Below, piece by piece: positions 1-9,189 of a stretch of DNA of 64,000 nucleotides. The position numbers were made by a program, and so were the translations under genes. The stretch is from Chitinophagales bacterium. Lineage in GTDB: Bacteria > Bacteroidota > Bacteroidia > Chitinophagales > UBA8649. Every line of letters starts with the position of its first letter. Position 1 is the stretch's first letter. Location of the stretch: NCBI GenBank assembly GCA_020635975.1, contig JACJYT010000012.1, positions 1-64,000 of the forward strand, written 5' to 3'. The notes below the pieces were generated by a model that saw only the letters and a list, made by a program, of their open reading frames with translations, had not been told where the DNA came from and did not search any database.

Positions 1-193
1 GGCTTTGGTAGAAAAAGAAGCTGCCATCTTGGTTAAAGATACCGAAGCAAACGATAATCTTGTGCCTAAAGCACTAGAGCTTTTAGCAAATGAAAAACAA
101 CAAGAGCTTTTGAGTAAGCAAATTAAACTTTTCGCCAAACCTAATGCCGCAAAAGAAATAGCGCAAGTGGTTTTAAATAGTATTGCATGGTAG
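1..193 (+). CDS. murG: MurG, C-terminal end (partial)
   Basis: This is the last ~63 residues of the UDP-GlcNAc:undecaprenyl-pyrophosphoryl-MurNAc-pentapeptide transferase, which makes lipid II at the inner face of the cytoplasmic membrane. The frame is open at the left edge, so the gene starts outside the window. The tail matches MurG proteins in the pattern of a VEKEAAILVKD stretch followed by a helix-rich end. Its position directly before murC, with the stop codon overlapping the murC start (ATGGTAG), is the standard dcw order. The assignment rests on a short tail plus synteny. Confidence 0.85.
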   Translation, partial: ALVEKEAAILVKDTEANDNLVPKALELLANEKQQELLSKQIKLFAKPNAAKEIAQVVLNSIAW

Positions 194-1548
194 ATATTAA
201 TAAAATATCGAGAGTTTATTTTTTGGGAATCGGAGGAATCGGTATGTCTGCTCTCGCTCGTTATTTTAAAGCGCAAGGTAAGATTGTTAATGGCTACGAT
301 AAAACTCCATCTCCATTAACAGAAACCCTGGTAAAGGAGGGTATCGGGGTGCATTATACGGATGATGTTTCTTTATTAGATAAAGATGCTGAACTAATAA
401 TTTACACTCCAGCTATTCCAGCTAATCATCTGCAAAAGCACTGGTACTTAGATAATGGCTTTCAAATTTTTAAGAGAGCTCAGGTTTTAGGTTTTATTTC
501 AGAAAAAAGATTCTGCATCGCTGTGGCAGGGTCTCATGGTAAAACTACAGTTTCGGCAATGATTGCACATTTACTAAATCAAGGAGAAGGTTGTACTGCT
601 TTCTTAGGTGGAATAGCAGCAAATTACCAATCGAATTATATCCATACTTCTGATAAATATTTAGTAGTAGAAGCCGATGAATTTGATAGATCATTTTTAA
701 CCTTAAAACCGAATATTGCAGTTATTACCGCAATCGATAGTGATCATTTGGAAATTTATGGAAGTCTAGAAAATATCGAAAAGGAGTTTATTCATTTTAC
801 GCAAAATATAGCAATTAACGGAAAGCTTGTTCTCAATGAAGATTATAAACACATTGAAAAAGAACTGAGAAAGGATATACAAGTTTTAAATTATGGTCAA
901 TCTGCAACCAGCGATTGTCAGTTGGCAAAATTTGAAGTTCAAGACGGAAAGTTAAAGTTTGACGTGGTTTTTAATTCTCAAGAAATAAACAATTTATTGG
1001 CTTCTTTTGGAGGAATACACAACCTTGAAAATGCCACAGCTGCCATTGCTGTTTGCAGTATTTTAGGAATGAAAGAGGAAGATATTAGAAAAGGAATATC
1101 TAGTTTTAAAGGAATTTATAGAAGATTTGAAAGACATGTTGAAAATCGCGATTATATCTATATCGACGATTATGCTCATCATCCTAAAGAAATAAAAGCC
1201 TTAATGAAATCTTTGCGGTTTCTATATCCAGATAAAGAAATTTTGGCGATTTTTCAGCCACATCTTTTTTCAAGAACACAAGATTTGTGTTTAGAATTTG
1301 CCGAAGAGTTAAGTGCTGCTAATGAAGTGATTCTATTACCAATTTATCCGGCTAGAGAAGAAGCCATACCTGGAGTTAGTTCAGAGTTAATATTATCGCA
1401 AATCACCTTGCACAAGAAAGAACTTGTGGAGAAATCTGCTTTGCTAAGTGCTTTAAAAGAAAGAGCAAAAGGCAAGGTTTTGGTTACCATAGGGGCCGGA
1501 GATATAGATCGTTTTGTTCCACAAATTAAAAACTTACTCAGTGAATAA
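187..1548 (+). CDS. murC: UDP-N-acetylmuramate--L-alanine ligase MurC
   Basis: Cytoplasmic Mur ligase that adds L-alanine to UDP-MurNAc using ATP, the first step of the stem peptide. At 453 residues it has normal length. The N-terminal domain has the GIGGIGMSALA nucleotide-sugar loop (residues 14-24). The central domain has the ATP-binding GSHGKTT loop (115-121) and the EADEFDRSF segment. The C-terminal domain carries the DDYAHHPKEI signature. The start overlaps the murG stop and the stop overlaps the preferred GTG start of ftsQ, so translation is probably coupled through the cluster. Confidence 0.97.
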   Translation: MVDINKISRVYFLGIGGIGMSALARYFKAQGKIVNGYDKTPSPLTETLVKEGIGVHYTDDVSLLDKDAELIIYTPAIPANHLQKHWYLDNGFQIFKRAQVLGFISEKRFCIAVAGSHGKTTVSAMIAHLLNQGEGCTAFLGGIAANYQSNYIHTSDKYLVVEADEFDRSFLTLKPNIAVITAIDSDHLEIYGSLENIEKEFIHFTQNIAINGKLVLNEDYKHIEKELRKDIQVLNYGQSATSDCQLAKFEVQDGKLKFDVVFNSQEINNLLASFGGIHNLENATAAIAVCSILGMKEEDIRKGISSFKGIYRRFERHVENRDYIYIDDYAHHPKEIKALMKSLRFLYPDKEILAIFQPHLFSRTQDLCLEFAEELSAANEVILLPIYPAREEAIPGVSSELILSQITLHKKELVEKSALLSALKERAKGKVLVTIGAGDIDRFVPQIKNLLSE

Positions 1549-2317
1549 GAAGTGGAAAGCAAATATGATTATTGGACTTAAGGTTTTGAGCATTTTTGGC
1601 TTTGCTGCTTTATTCATAACCATTATGATTAGTGCTAGTGTTAAGATGAATGATGTGATTTGCACTGATGTGGAGGTGGACATTAGCCAGAAGAATGATT
1701 TGAGATTTATCGACGATCAAGATTTGATGAATTATATTAATAATTACGGACAAAGTGTTTTGATTAATCAAAGAATTAAGGATATAGATAAAGCGGCAAT
1801 TGAGGCGCGTATTGAACAAAATTCTTATGTAGAGAAAGCGGAAGTATTTAGCAATTTCGAAGGGAGCATCAAAGTAGATGTGAAGCAAAAATTACCTATA
1901 TATAGAGTATTCAACAATAAGGGTGTTAGTTATTATGTAAGTGATAAGGGACAAAGCATACCGATTTCTACTAAATTTACTCCTAGACTTATTGTAGCTA
2001 CAGGTAATATTCCTAACGACAGCAATATGGATCAAAACCCTATACACCAAGACCTAAGTAAAATTGTGCAATTTATTTCTGCCGATAAGTTTTGGGATGC
2101 CATGATAGGTCAAATCCATGTTGCAGAAAACGGCGACTTTATTCTTTATTCCAAGATTGCTGAACACTCTATTTTACTAGGTTCTACAGCAAATTTGGAA
2201 GATAAATTTCGATATCTACGCATCTTTTATAAAGAAGCTTTGAAAAATGTAGACTGGAAAATTTATAGTAGAATTAATTTAAAGTATCAAGGACAAATTA
2301 TCTGTACAAAAAAATAA
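1541..2317 (+). CDS. ftsQ: Cell division protein FtsQ/DivIB
   Basis: Bitopic inner-membrane division protein that links the FtsA/FtsZ ring to septal wall synthesis. A short basic N-terminus (NKKWKAN) is followed by one membrane segment (about residues 12-32) and a periplasmic POTRA-like region with the DLMNYINNYG and DIDKAAIEARIEQNSYV blocks typical of FtsQ. I chose the GTG at 1541, which overlaps the murC stop and gives about 258 residues. A TTG at 1514 and an ATG at 1565 are alternatives. Divergent in sequence, as FtsQ usually is, but its place between murC and ftsA supports the call. Confidence 0.9.
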   Translation: MNKKWKANMIIGLKVLSIFGFAALFITIMISASVKMNDVICTDVEVDISQKNDLRFIDDQDLMNYINNYGQSVLINQRIKDIDKAAIEARIEQNSYVEKAEVFSNFEGSIKVDVKQKLPIYRVFNNKGVSYYVSDKGQSIPISTKFTPRLIVATGNIPNDSNMDQNPIHQDLSKIVQFISADKFWDAMIGQIHVAENGDFILYSKIAEHSILLGSTANLEDKFRYLRIFYKEALKNVDWKIYSRINLKYQGQIICTKK

Positions 2318-2325
2318 CAAAGAAA

Positions 2326-3672
2326 ATGATGGGAAACGAACAAATATTAGTCGGCTTAGACATAGGAACAACAAAGATTTGTGCCTTAGTAACTCGCAAG
2401 AACGAAAACGGGAAAACTGAAGTTCTTGGCATAGGTAAAGCACCATCCCATGGTGTTATGCGTGGAGAAGTTGCTAATATTGATAAAACTGTACAATCTA
2501 TTATACAGGCTGTTAAAGATGCCGAAAAGCAAGCTGGGGTGGAGATAAAGTCGGTTCATGTTGGTATTGCAGGACAGCACATAAAGAGTATGCAACATCG
2601 CGGAATTCTTACTAGAGAAGATTCGCAAAATGAAATAAGCAAGGAAGATATTAAGAGCTTGATTAGAGATATGCACAAGCTTGCCATGAATCCAGGCGAG
2701 CGTATTATCCATGTTCTTCCTCAAGAGTTTTTTGTAGATTCTTTCCCTGCGAAGAGCGATCCTATTGGTATGTGTGGTAGTAGACTTGAAGCGAATTTCC
2801 ATATTATCACAGGTCGAGTTGCGGCAGCACAAAATATTGAGCGTTGCGTTGAAAAAGCGGGCCTAATTATGGAAGGTTTGATTCTTGAACCTTTGGCTTC
2901 TGCGGCTTCTGTTTTAGATGAAGATGAAAAAGAAGCAGGCGTAGCTTTAGTAGATATAGGAGGTGGAACAACCGACTTGGCTATCTTTCAAGATGGTATT
3001 ATTCGTCACACTTGTGTGATTCCTTTTGGAGGTAATATTATTACAGAAGACATCAAGGATGGCTGTAAAATAATGAAAAATCAAGCCGAGCAATTGAAAG
3101 TGAGATTTGGTTCTGCTTTAGCTGTGGAGGCTAAGGATAATCAGATTATTTCAATTCCAGGTTTGAAGGGCAGACCACCTAAAGAAATTTCTATGCGTAA
3201 CTTGGCCAACATTATCCAAGCTCGTATAGAAGAAATTTTTGAACAGGTTTATTTTGAGATAAAAGCATCGGGTTATGCCAATAGATTAAATGCAGGCATC
3301 GTTATAACAGGAGGAGGATCGCAATTAAAGAATATTAAACAATTGGTGGAGTATGTAACTGGTTTGGATGCAAGAATTGGCTACCCAATAGAGCATTTAG
3401 CAAAAGGTTATAACGACGAACTAAAACATCCCATGTTTGCAACTGGTATTGGTTTGGTGGAAAGAGCTTTCAAAGAAGAGGCTCGAACCAGTATCAAGAT
3501 ACCAGTTAAAACAGAAGAGAAAGTAATGGTGGAGCATGCCGAAGAAGAAGTTAAAGAAGAAGATGTTATCCAAGAGGCAAAAACTAGAAAAGTGAATAAC
3601 TGGTGGAAGGATATGTTTAAAGGTATTCCAGATTGGTTAATGGACGATAACAATGAAGATTTTAAAGATTAA
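2326..3672 (+). CDS. ftsA: Cell division protein FtsA
   Basis: Actin-like ATPase that tethers FtsZ to the membrane and recruits later division proteins. Seen in the sequence: phosphate-1 motif VGLDIGTTKICAL near residue 10, phosphate-2 motif VDIGGGTTDLAIF near 208, and adenosine motif GIVITGGGSQLKN near 325. The C-terminal end has an acidic linker followed by an aromatic amphipathic helix (NNWWKDMFKGIPDWLM) that fits the membrane-targeting sequence. It starts 9 nt after ftsQ and is followed 20 nt later by ftsZ. A second ATG lies immediately after the first. Confidence 0.97.
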   Translation: MMGNEQILVGLDIGTTKICALVTRKNENGKTEVLGIGKAPSHGVMRGEVANIDKTVQSIIQAVKDAEKQAGVEIKSVHVGIAGQHIKSMQHRGILTREDSQNEISKEDIKSLIRDMHKLAMNPGERIIHVLPQEFFVDSFPAKSDPIGMCGSRLEANFHIITGRVAAAQNIERCVEKAGLIMEGLILEPLASAASVLDEDEKEAGVALVDIGGGTTDLAIFQDGIIRHTCVIPFGGNIITEDIKDGCKIMKNQAEQLKVRFGSALAVEAKDNQIISIPGLKGRPPKEISMRNLANIIQARIEEIFEQVYFEIKASGYANRLNAGIVITGGGSQLKNIKQLVEYVTGLDARIGYPIEHLAKGYNDELKHPMFATGIGLVERAFKEEARTSIKIPVKTEEKVMVEHAEEEVKEEDVIQEAKTRKVNNWWKDMFKGIPDWLMDDNNEDFKD

Positions 3673-3692
3673 GAATAGATAAATATTGAGCT

Positions 3693-5279
3693 ATGAATAT
3701 GAATTTGCAATTTGATTTACCAAAAGAACAATCATCCATCATAAAAGTTATAGGTGTTGGAGGTGGAGGAAGTAACGCAGTTAACCACATGTATGCCTTG
3801 GGCATAAGAGGCGTTAATTACGTAGTTTGTAATACAGACCAACAGGCTTTGGATTTAAGTCCGGTTCCTAATAAAATTCAATTAGGACCAGAAATTACAC
3901 AAGGTTTAGGAGCTGGTTCTCGCCCAGAAGTAGGCGAGCAAGCAACCGAAGAATCGGCTAAAGTTATCCAAGAATTGTTGAGCAAGAATACCAAAATGGT
4001 ATTTGTAACTGCCGGTATGGGTGGTGGAACAGGTACTGGTGGTGCTCCTGTAGTGGCTAAGATTGCTAGAGAGATGGGAATCTTAACAGTGGGTATAGTT
4101 ACTACACCATTTAGCTTTGAAGGCAGAAGAAAACTTTTACAAGCAGATGAAGGAATTCGAAGATTAAAAGAAGAAGTAGATAGTATCCTGATTATTTCTA
4201 ATGACAAGATTAGAGAGATTTATGGTAATCTTTCTAAATCAGATGCTTTCTCAAGAGCGGATGATGTGCTTACTATGGCTGCTAAGAGCATTTCCGAAAT
4301 CATTACGGTTCCGGGAGAGATAAACGTCGATTTTGCCGATGTAGAATACGTGATGAAGAGTAGTGGTGTTGCTATAATGGGTGTGGCTAGCGCAGAAGGA
4401 AATGATAGAGCAATGCGTGCCGTTCACTCAGCAATTAATTCGCCATTACTTAACAATAATAACATTACGGGTGCTAAAAATATCTTAATTAATATTAGCT
4501 CGGGTACTAAGCAAGTAACCATCGACGAAATTACCGAAATCAACAGCTTCGTTCAAGATGCTGCAGGTAATGATACAGATATCATTTTTGGTACTTGCGA
4601 TGATGAGTCTTTAGGCGATAAGCTAAGTGTAACCCTAATTGCTACTGGCTTTCAAAATATGGAAGAGCAAAAGGCGCCAGTGCAACAGCAACGTCAGCTT
4701 TTTAAATTGGAGGAAGAGAAAAAGGAGGAGCCAAAAACTAACTTGCCAGAGCAAATCGATTTTAAGTTAAGTAATCCTCATGTTAAGGAAGATAAAATTG
4801 AAAATAATAGCTTCTCTTTTGATTTGTTTACCGATAAGAAGGAGGAAAATTTGGACTTTACTTTTCCAAATCTTTCTTTAATTAAAGAGGAGGAAATCGA
4901 GAAAGAAGAGGAAGATGAATTTGGTTTTGAAGTGAAAGAAATTTCTGAAGAGAAAGAAGAGGAAAAAGAAGCCTATAGTTTCTATACTACGCCTAAAGAA
5001 GAGCAGAGCGCTCCAATTCAAGAGAATAAGCAAGAGAATGTTCTAAGCGATAGAATTAGAAGACTAAAGGATGTAAGCTATAAGTGGGATAATATGAATA
5101 AAATTAAGGAATTGGAAGATATTCCTGCTTACGAAAGAAGAGGAGTTAACTTGGATCAAGTTCCTCATAGTAGTGATAATAATTTGTCGAGATTTTCTAT
5201 CGATAGCTTTGATGTAGATGGAGAAAGAAGACCAGAGATTAGAAGGAATAATGCCTTTCTAAACGATAATGTAGATTAA
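3693..5279 (+). CDS. ftsZ: Cell division protein FtsZ
   Basis: Tubulin-like GTPase that polymerises into the division ring. GTP-binding residues GVGGGGSNAV occur at 21-30, the tubulin signature GGGTGTGG near 110 and the catalytic T7 loop NVDFADVEYV near 211. The globular domain ends near residue 320. A Lys/Glu-rich linker of roughly 130 residues, with runs of EEEK, leads to a conserved tail (DIPAYERR, then FLNDNVD at the very end) that would bind FtsA. At 528 residues it is longer than E. coli FtsZ because of the linker. It is the last gene of the dcw run and is followed by a strong terminator. Confidence 0.98.
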   Translation: MNMNLQFDLPKEQSSIIKVIGVGGGGSNAVNHMYALGIRGVNYVVCNTDQQALDLSPVPNKIQLGPEITQGLGAGSRPEVGEQATEESAKVIQELLSKNTKMVFVTAGMGGGTGTGGAPVVAKIAREMGILTVGIVTTPFSFEGRRKLLQADEGIRRLKEEVDSILIISNDKIREIYGNLSKSDAFSRADDVLTMAAKSISEIITVPGEINVDFADVEYVMKSSGVAIMGVASAEGNDRAMRAVHSAINSPLLNNNNITGAKNILINISSGTKQVTIDEITEINSFVQDAAGNDTDIIFGTCDDESLGDKLSVTLIATGFQNMEEQKAPVQQQRQLFKLEEEKKEEPKTNLPEQIDFKLSNPHVKEDKIENNSFSFDLFTDKKEENLDFTFPNLSLIKEEEIEKEEEDEFGFEVKEISEEKEEEKEAYSFYTTPKEEQSAPIQENKQENVLSDRIRRLKDVSYKWDNMNKIKELEDIPAYERRGVNLDQVPHSSDNNLSRFSIDSFDVDGERRPEIRRNNAFLNDNVD

Positions 5280-5303
5280 TAACTATGCTAACTAAACAGA
5301 AGG

Positions 5304-5333
5304 TCCTAGTTCTCGGTAGAACTAGGATTTTTT
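5304..5333 (+). terminator. Rho-independent terminator of the dcw cluster
   Basis: A perfect 10-bp stem (TCCTAGTTCT paired with AGAACTAGGA) closes a CGGT loop and runs straight into a T tract (5328-5333). It lies 25 nt after the ftsZ stop codon and is oriented to end transcription of the division cluster. Confidence 0.9.
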
Positions 5334-5389
5334 GTCTTAAGCAGTGGGAAAAAAGACTAAGTTGAAGTTTTTTAATTAATTTTGATAGC

Positions 5390-5701
5390 ATGAAAAAGTA
5401 CTTACAAAAATGGAAAGAATTACCCTGGTATTTTAAGAATATCTACTTTGCTATTTTTGCTTTTTTTGTACTTTGGATGCTCTTTTTTGATTCTAATAAT
5501 CTCTTTTATCAATGGAAGTTGAGTAAGAAAGTTGCCGAATTAGAAGAGCAGAAGGAATATTTCACCAAGGAAATTGAAGAGGTAGATGCCCTTAAGGATG
5601 AACTTTTTTCTACCGACGAAAAAAAGGAAAAGTTTGCCCGAGAAACCTACTTTATGAAAAAGGATAATGAAGACGTATTCATAATAGTAGAAAAAGACTA
5701 A
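5390..5701 (+). CDS. FtsB/DivIC-like septum formation initiator protein
   Basis: Small division protein of the FtsB/FtsL/DivIC family, which forms a coiled-coil complex with FtsQ in the inner membrane. The 103 residues comprise a short cytoplasmic part rich in W and K, one membrane helix (about 16-36), and a periplasmic coiled coil (about 45-75) rich in E and K. The end, KFARETYFMKKDNEDVFIIVE, matches the usual (A)RExYxM(V)KxxExVFxI pattern of the family. It lies 110 nt beyond the dcw terminator and starts a run of short-spaced plus-strand genes. Confidence 0.88.
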   Translation: MKKYLQKWKELPWYFKNIYFAIFAFFVLWMLFFDSNNLFYQWKLSKKVAELEEQKEYFTKEIEEVDALKDELFSTDEKKEKFARETYFMKKDNEDVFIIVEKD

Positions 5702-5703
5702 TC

Positions 5704-6183
5704 ATGAAATACTTGAACCTTATATTCTATATAGTTTTTGCTCTTGGTATTGCGCTTTTTTTGAAACGTAAGTTCTACGTTCCTAGCTTGGAAAAGGAAA
5801 AGCTAGTTCTTACTAGCTATGAAGGAGAGGCCATAAACCTTACCGAAAAATCGGACAAGGTGCTTGTTTTAAATTTTTGGCAAACCTGGTGTGGTCCCTG
5901 CAAGCAAGAAATGCCATCTCTAAATGAAATGTCGACCGTATGGCAAGATCTCGAAGTTTATGCCATTAGCGATGAGCCTTTGGAAAAAGTAGCCAGCTAC
6001 ATGACAAAGTATCCTGAAATTAATTTTGTTCACATAGAGAGTATCGAAGAGCTTGGAATTACCCAATATCCAACTACTTATATCTTGAATAAAAAGGGTG
6101 TTAAGGTTTATAGTAAAATAGGAACTAAAGATTGGGCCGACCCCAATTTTATAGCAAGTCTAAAAAAGAACTGGGAGAACTGA
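5704..6183 (+). CDS. TlpA-like thioredoxin-fold membrane-anchored oxidoreductase
   Basis: The N-terminal segment (about 5-21) is a membrane anchor or uncleaved signal. The rest is a thioredoxin fold with the redox motif WCGPC at 62-66 and the cis-proline element YPTTYIL near 125. TlpA/ResA-type proteins reduce periplasmic disulfides, for example in cytochrome maturation, but no such partner is adjacent, so the substrate is unknown. It begins 2 nt after the DivIC-like stop and is very probably co-transcribed with it. Confidence 0.88.
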   Translation: MKYLNLIFYIVFALGIALFLKRKFYVPSLEKEKLVLTSYEGEAINLTEKSDKVLVLNFWQTWCGPCKQEMPSLNEMSTVWQDLEVYAISDEPLEKVASYMTKYPEINFVHIESIEELGITQYPTTYILNKKGVKVYSKIGTKDWADPNFIASLKKNWEN

Positions 6184-6236
6184 GTTCTGTGTATTAATGA
6201 TTATTAAATAAATCTATCACTTAAAAAAGCGATCTA

Positions 6237-6770
6237 ATGATTTTGGATGTAGTTTTTGTACTCTTGTTAATTGCTTCCTTTTATAATGGTTATACTAAAG
6301 GAATTATTTACTCTGTTTTGAGTTTATTAGCTATCGTTTTGGGCATCATCATGGCTATGAATTTCTCTTCTCTAGCTGCCGTATGGTTGCATAATAATTT
6401 CAATATTCCTTCCTTAATCATGCCGGCATTATCTTTTATTTTGGTCCTTCTAGCCGTAATAGGAGCAGTCAAATTAGTGGCAATTCTAAGCGAGAAATTT
6501 TTAAAAGCAATTATGCTGAATTTTGTGAATAAACTTGCAGGGGGATTGCTTTGGTCGCTGATAACGGTACTGATCTTTAGTTTATTAGTCTACTTAATTT
6601 CCAAAACAGGTGTGTTTACTGAAAATCTTATGGTAAGCTCTTATAGTTATAGATATATAATGCCGCTCGGTCCTTTTAGTCTAGATTTAGTTAAAAGTTT
6701 AATTCCTTATTTAAAGGACTCCTTTGATTTGATTAATGAAACTGTGCAAGAAGTAGCACCTCAAGTATAG
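6237..6770 (+). CDS. cvpA: CvpA-family membrane protein
   Basis: A 177-residue integral membrane protein with four predicted hydrophobic segments (about 3-22, 28-47, 60-83 and 101-121). The opening MILDVVFVLLLIASFYNGYTKGIIYSVLSLLAIVLG has the D..........G...G............G pattern of CvpA. The family was named for colicin V production in E. coli; its real role in the envelope is not settled. It sits 53 nt after the TlpA-like gene and 4 nt before the amidotransferase gene. Confidence 0.85.
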   Translation: MILDVVFVLLLIASFYNGYTKGIIYSVLSLLAIVLGIIMAMNFSSLAAVWLHNNFNIPSLIMPALSFILVLLAVIGAVKLVAILSEKFLKAIMLNFVNKLAGGLLWSLITVLIFSLLVYLISKTGVFTENLMVSSYSYRYIMPLGPFSLDLVKSLIPYLKDSFDLINETVQEVAPQV

Positions 6771-6774
6771 CATC

Positions 6775-7353
6775 TTGGTATTATTAATAGATAATTACGA
6801 TTCCTTCACCTATAATCTTTACGATTATATTCTTCAATTGGGCAAAAGCTGCATAGTACTGCGCAATGATGAAAAAAGCTTGAAAGAACTAAGTGCTCTA
6901 GAATTTACCAGTATAGTGATTTCTCCAGGTCCTTGCCGACCGAGTTCCTCCGGTATTACTATGGAACTGATTGCAGCTTATTATGATAAGTTACCAATTT
7001 TAGGTATTTGCTTGGGACATCAAGCTTTGGGCGAATTTTTTGGAGCTAAGTTAGATTATGCAGATAAACAGATGCATGGTAAAACATCTCGCATAAGCTT
7101 AGATTTGAGAGCAGAGATATTTAAAAATTTGGAACCAGAAATAGAAGTGATGCGCTACCATAGCTTAATTTTAAAGAACATTGGCTCTCCCTTAAAACTT
7201 ATAGCACAAACTGCTAGTTCCGAAGTTATGGCCATTCAACATGAACACTTCCCCTTAGTGGGTTTACAATTTCATCCAGAGTCTATTCTAAGTCCTAATG
7301 GCTTAGAAATTTTAGCCAATTGGTTTAATTGGATAGAGAGCCTAGATGCTTAA
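6775..7353 (+). CDS. Class I glutamine amidotransferase, PabA/TrpG type
   Basis: Releases ammonia from glutamine for chorismate amination in folate (PabA) or tryptophan (TrpG) synthesis. All elements are visible: the N-terminal DNYDSFTYNL, oxyanion loop SPGPCRPS, catalytic Cys79 in GICLGHQ, and His167 and Glu169 in QFHPES. At 192 residues it has the normal length for the stand-alone subunit. The start is a TTG 4 nt after the cvpA stop; no earlier in-frame ATG fits. No PabB/TrpE or other pathway gene is nearby, so the choice between folate and tryptophan synthesis cannot be made here. Confidence 0.93.
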   Translation: MVLLIDNYDSFTYNLYDYILQLGKSCIVLRNDEKSLKELSALEFTSIVISPGPCRPSSSGITMELIAAYYDKLPILGICLGHQALGEFFGAKLDYADKQMHGKTSRISLDLRAEIFKNLEPEIEVMRYHSLILKNIGSPLKLIAQTASSEVMAIQHEHFPLVGLQFHPESILSPNGLEILANWFNWIESLDA

Positions 7354-7386
7354 AGATGGAGCTTAGAAAGGTAAAATCAGCTTTGT

Positions 7387-8106
7387 CTAATTTTCTTCAA
7401 AACAGTATTTATCTAGAAACTCTTGACTAGAGGAATAGCCTAATTCTACGGCTTCTTTCCAATCTTTACAGGCATTCTTTATGTAATTGGCTTTTTGATA
7501 AGCTTGTGCTCTCCAATCTAATGCACTGATGTAGTTCGGATTAATTTCTAGAACTTGGCTGAATTCTGTTATCGCATTTTCAAAATCGGCGTAGTAGAAA
7601 TTGCATAGCCCTTTCTGAAACCATGCTTCGTAATCCTTATCATTTTCCTCTAAATAAAAGGCATAGGCTTCATTAGCTAAGGGATAATTTCTTTGATAAT
7701 AATAGCAAAGACCCAAAGTTTTATAGGGTGCTCTAACCTTAGAATTAGACGAAATAAGCACTTGTAAATCTAACATACACTTATCGTACTCCTTAAGTTT
7801 GAGATAGCATTCTGCTCGGTTTTTATAGGCTTCTATGTAGGTGCTGTCTAAAGAAATTACTTTCGAGAAGTCTTGAGCAGCCTTATCAAAATTCAATAAT
7901 TTAAGATTACTTAGAGCTCTATTGTAATAGGCGAATTGAAAATCTTCTTTCTGCTCTATGGCTAAATTAAAAGAGTAGATTGCTTCAGAAAAATTTCCTT
8001 GATAATACAATTTAACCCCTTCTCCATAGCAATCAAAGGCAATTTCCTGATTTTGACTGAAGCCTAAGAAAGGTAGAATAAATAAAGCAAGTACTAATTT
8101 TTTCAT
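7387..8106 (-). CDS. Secreted TPR-repeat protein
   Basis: About 239 residues starting at the ATG at 8106, which gives a signal peptide (MKKLVLALFILPFLGFSQ). A longer start inside the upstream tsaD gene is open but would hide the signal and is less likely. The mature part is a string of about six tetratricopeptide repeats with the usual W/L/G/Y/A/F/A/P spacing (for example AIYSFNLAIEQKEDFQFAYYN and AITEFSQVLEINPNYISALDW). TPR proteins scaffold other proteins; no partner can be named. It is 26 nt downstream of tsaD on the same strand. Confidence 0.85.
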   Translation of the reverse strand: MKKLVLALFILPFLGFSQNQEIAFDCYGEGVKLYYQGNFSEAIYSFNLAIEQKEDFQFAYYNRALSNLKLLNFDKAAQDFSKVISLDSTYIEAYKNRAECYLKLKEYDKCMLDLQVLISSNSKVRAPYKTLGLCYYYQRNYPLANEAYAFYLEENDKDYEAWFQKGLCNFYYADFENAITEFSQVLEINPNYISALDWRAQAYQKANYIKNACKDWKEAVELGYSSSQEFLDKYCFEEN

Positions 8107-8132
8107 TGCGCAAAGATAGTTTTTTTTCGAAG

Positions 8133-9152
8133 CTAATTCTCTTCTATACTCCATCTTGCACGAGGTTCAAAACTCAAGTCACTAAATAAAGCCTTTTGGT
8201 ATTGAAAGTGGGCTGTAATAGCAATCATTCCCGCATTATCTAGGCAATATTGAAACTCGGGTATATAGCTAGTGTAGCCTTTTCGCTCTAGTGCTTGTAA
8301 TTCACTTCTTAACAAACTATTTGCCGAAACCCCACCTGCTATGGCAATTTCCTTAATATTTAGGCTTTCTGCTGCATGCTCTAATTTAGCTATAAGAATT
8401 TCTACAATAGTTTTTTGTAGAGAAGCACAGAGGTCTTCTAAGTTTTCTGCTACGAAATTTTGATTTTCTAAGCTTTGCTTTTGAACGAAGTAGAGCACTG
8501 CCGTTTTTAAACCGCTAAAGCTAAAATCGAATTCGCCAACTCGGGGTTTTGTAAATTTGAAGGCATTGGGATTACCATTCTTTGCAAGCTTGTCTATCAT
8601 TGGTCCGCCGGGATAGTCTAAGCCAAATATTTTAGCACATTTATCAAAGGCTTCTCCCGCTGCATCATCTATGGTACTGCCAATAATTTTCATTTCTAAA
8701 TAGTCTTTAACCAAAACAATTTGAGTATGTCCACCAGATACTGTTAAACATAAAAAGGGAAACTTAGGCTTAGGATCATCTATAAAATGAGCAAGTACAT
8801 GAGCCTTCATGTGGTGCACAGCTATGCTTGGTATATTTAAAGCTTGAGCCATTGCCTTTGCAAAACTACTCCCTACCATTAAGGAACCCATTAGCCCTGG
8901 TCCACCCGTATATGCTATAGCATCTAATTCACTTTTTTTAACAGCGGCTTTTTTTAGGGCCATGTCTACCACTGGAACTATGTTTTGTTGGTGGGCTCTA
9001 GAGGCTAACTCAGGTACCACACCGCCCCATTCCGAATGAATTTTTTGCGAGGCAATAATATTGGCAAGTACTTTGCCGTCTTTTATAAGCGCAGCAGAAG
9101 TGTCATCGCAAGAAGATTCGATTGCTAGTAAAGTTATAGGCTTCGCTTCCAT
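8133..9152 (-). CDS. tsaD: tRNA N6-threonylcarbamoyltransferase TsaD
   Basis: Transfers the threonylcarbamoyl group from threonylcarbamoyl-AMP to A37 of ANN-decoding tRNAs (t6A). At 339 residues it is full length. Visible motifs are the ASKHA start LAIESSCDDTSAA (9-21), metal-binding His114 and His118 in HHMKAH, SGGHTQIV, the FSFSGLKTA segment, GGVSAN and the metal-ligand region CLDNAGMIA. The AMP donor would come from the YrdC/Sua5 protein encoded at 31.4-32.1 kb. Divergent from tamB with only 37 nt between the starts. Confidence 0.97.
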   Translation of the reverse strand: MEAKPITLLAIESSCDDTSAALIKDGKVLANIIASQKIHSEWGGVVPELASRAHQQNIVPVVDMALKKAAVKKSELDAIAYTGGPGLMGSLMVGSSFAKAMAQALNIPSIAVHHMKAHVLAHFIDDPKPKFPFLCLTVSGGHTQIVLVKDYLEMKIIGSTIDDAAGEAFDKCAKIFGLDYPGGPMIDKLAKNGNPNAFKFTKPRVGEFDFSFSGLKTAVLYFVQKQSLENQNFVAENLEDLCASLQKTIVEILIAKLEHAAESLNIKEIAIAGGVSANSLLRSELQALERKGYTSYIPEFQYCLDNAGMIAITAHFQYQKALFSDLSFEPRARWSIEEN

Positions 9153-9161
9153 GTTTATACT

Positions 9162-9169
9162 TATATTTG
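9162..9169 (+). promoter_or_regulatory. -7 promoter element (TATATTTG) for tamB
   Basis: TATATTTG matches the Bacteroidota vegetative -7 consensus TAnnTTTG and lies 20 nt before the GTG start of tamB. I did not see a good -33 TTTG at the right distance, so the site is only moderately supported. Confidence 0.45.
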
Positions 9170-9189
9170 TTGATTAGAATTTTCGTCGA

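Noticed and set aside
2386..2832. A 148-codon open frame antisense to ftsA
   Set aside because: It lies wholly inside ftsA on the other strand and its product has no recognisable domain.
4650..5040. Glu/Lys-rich stretch of ftsZ considered as a repeat insertion
   Set aside because: Variable acidic linkers are normal in FtsZ, and the conserved C-terminal tail is intact.
8107..8154. An N-terminal extension of the TPR protein reaching into tsaD
   Set aside because: The internal ATG at 8106 gives a clean signal peptide, while the extension would bury it.
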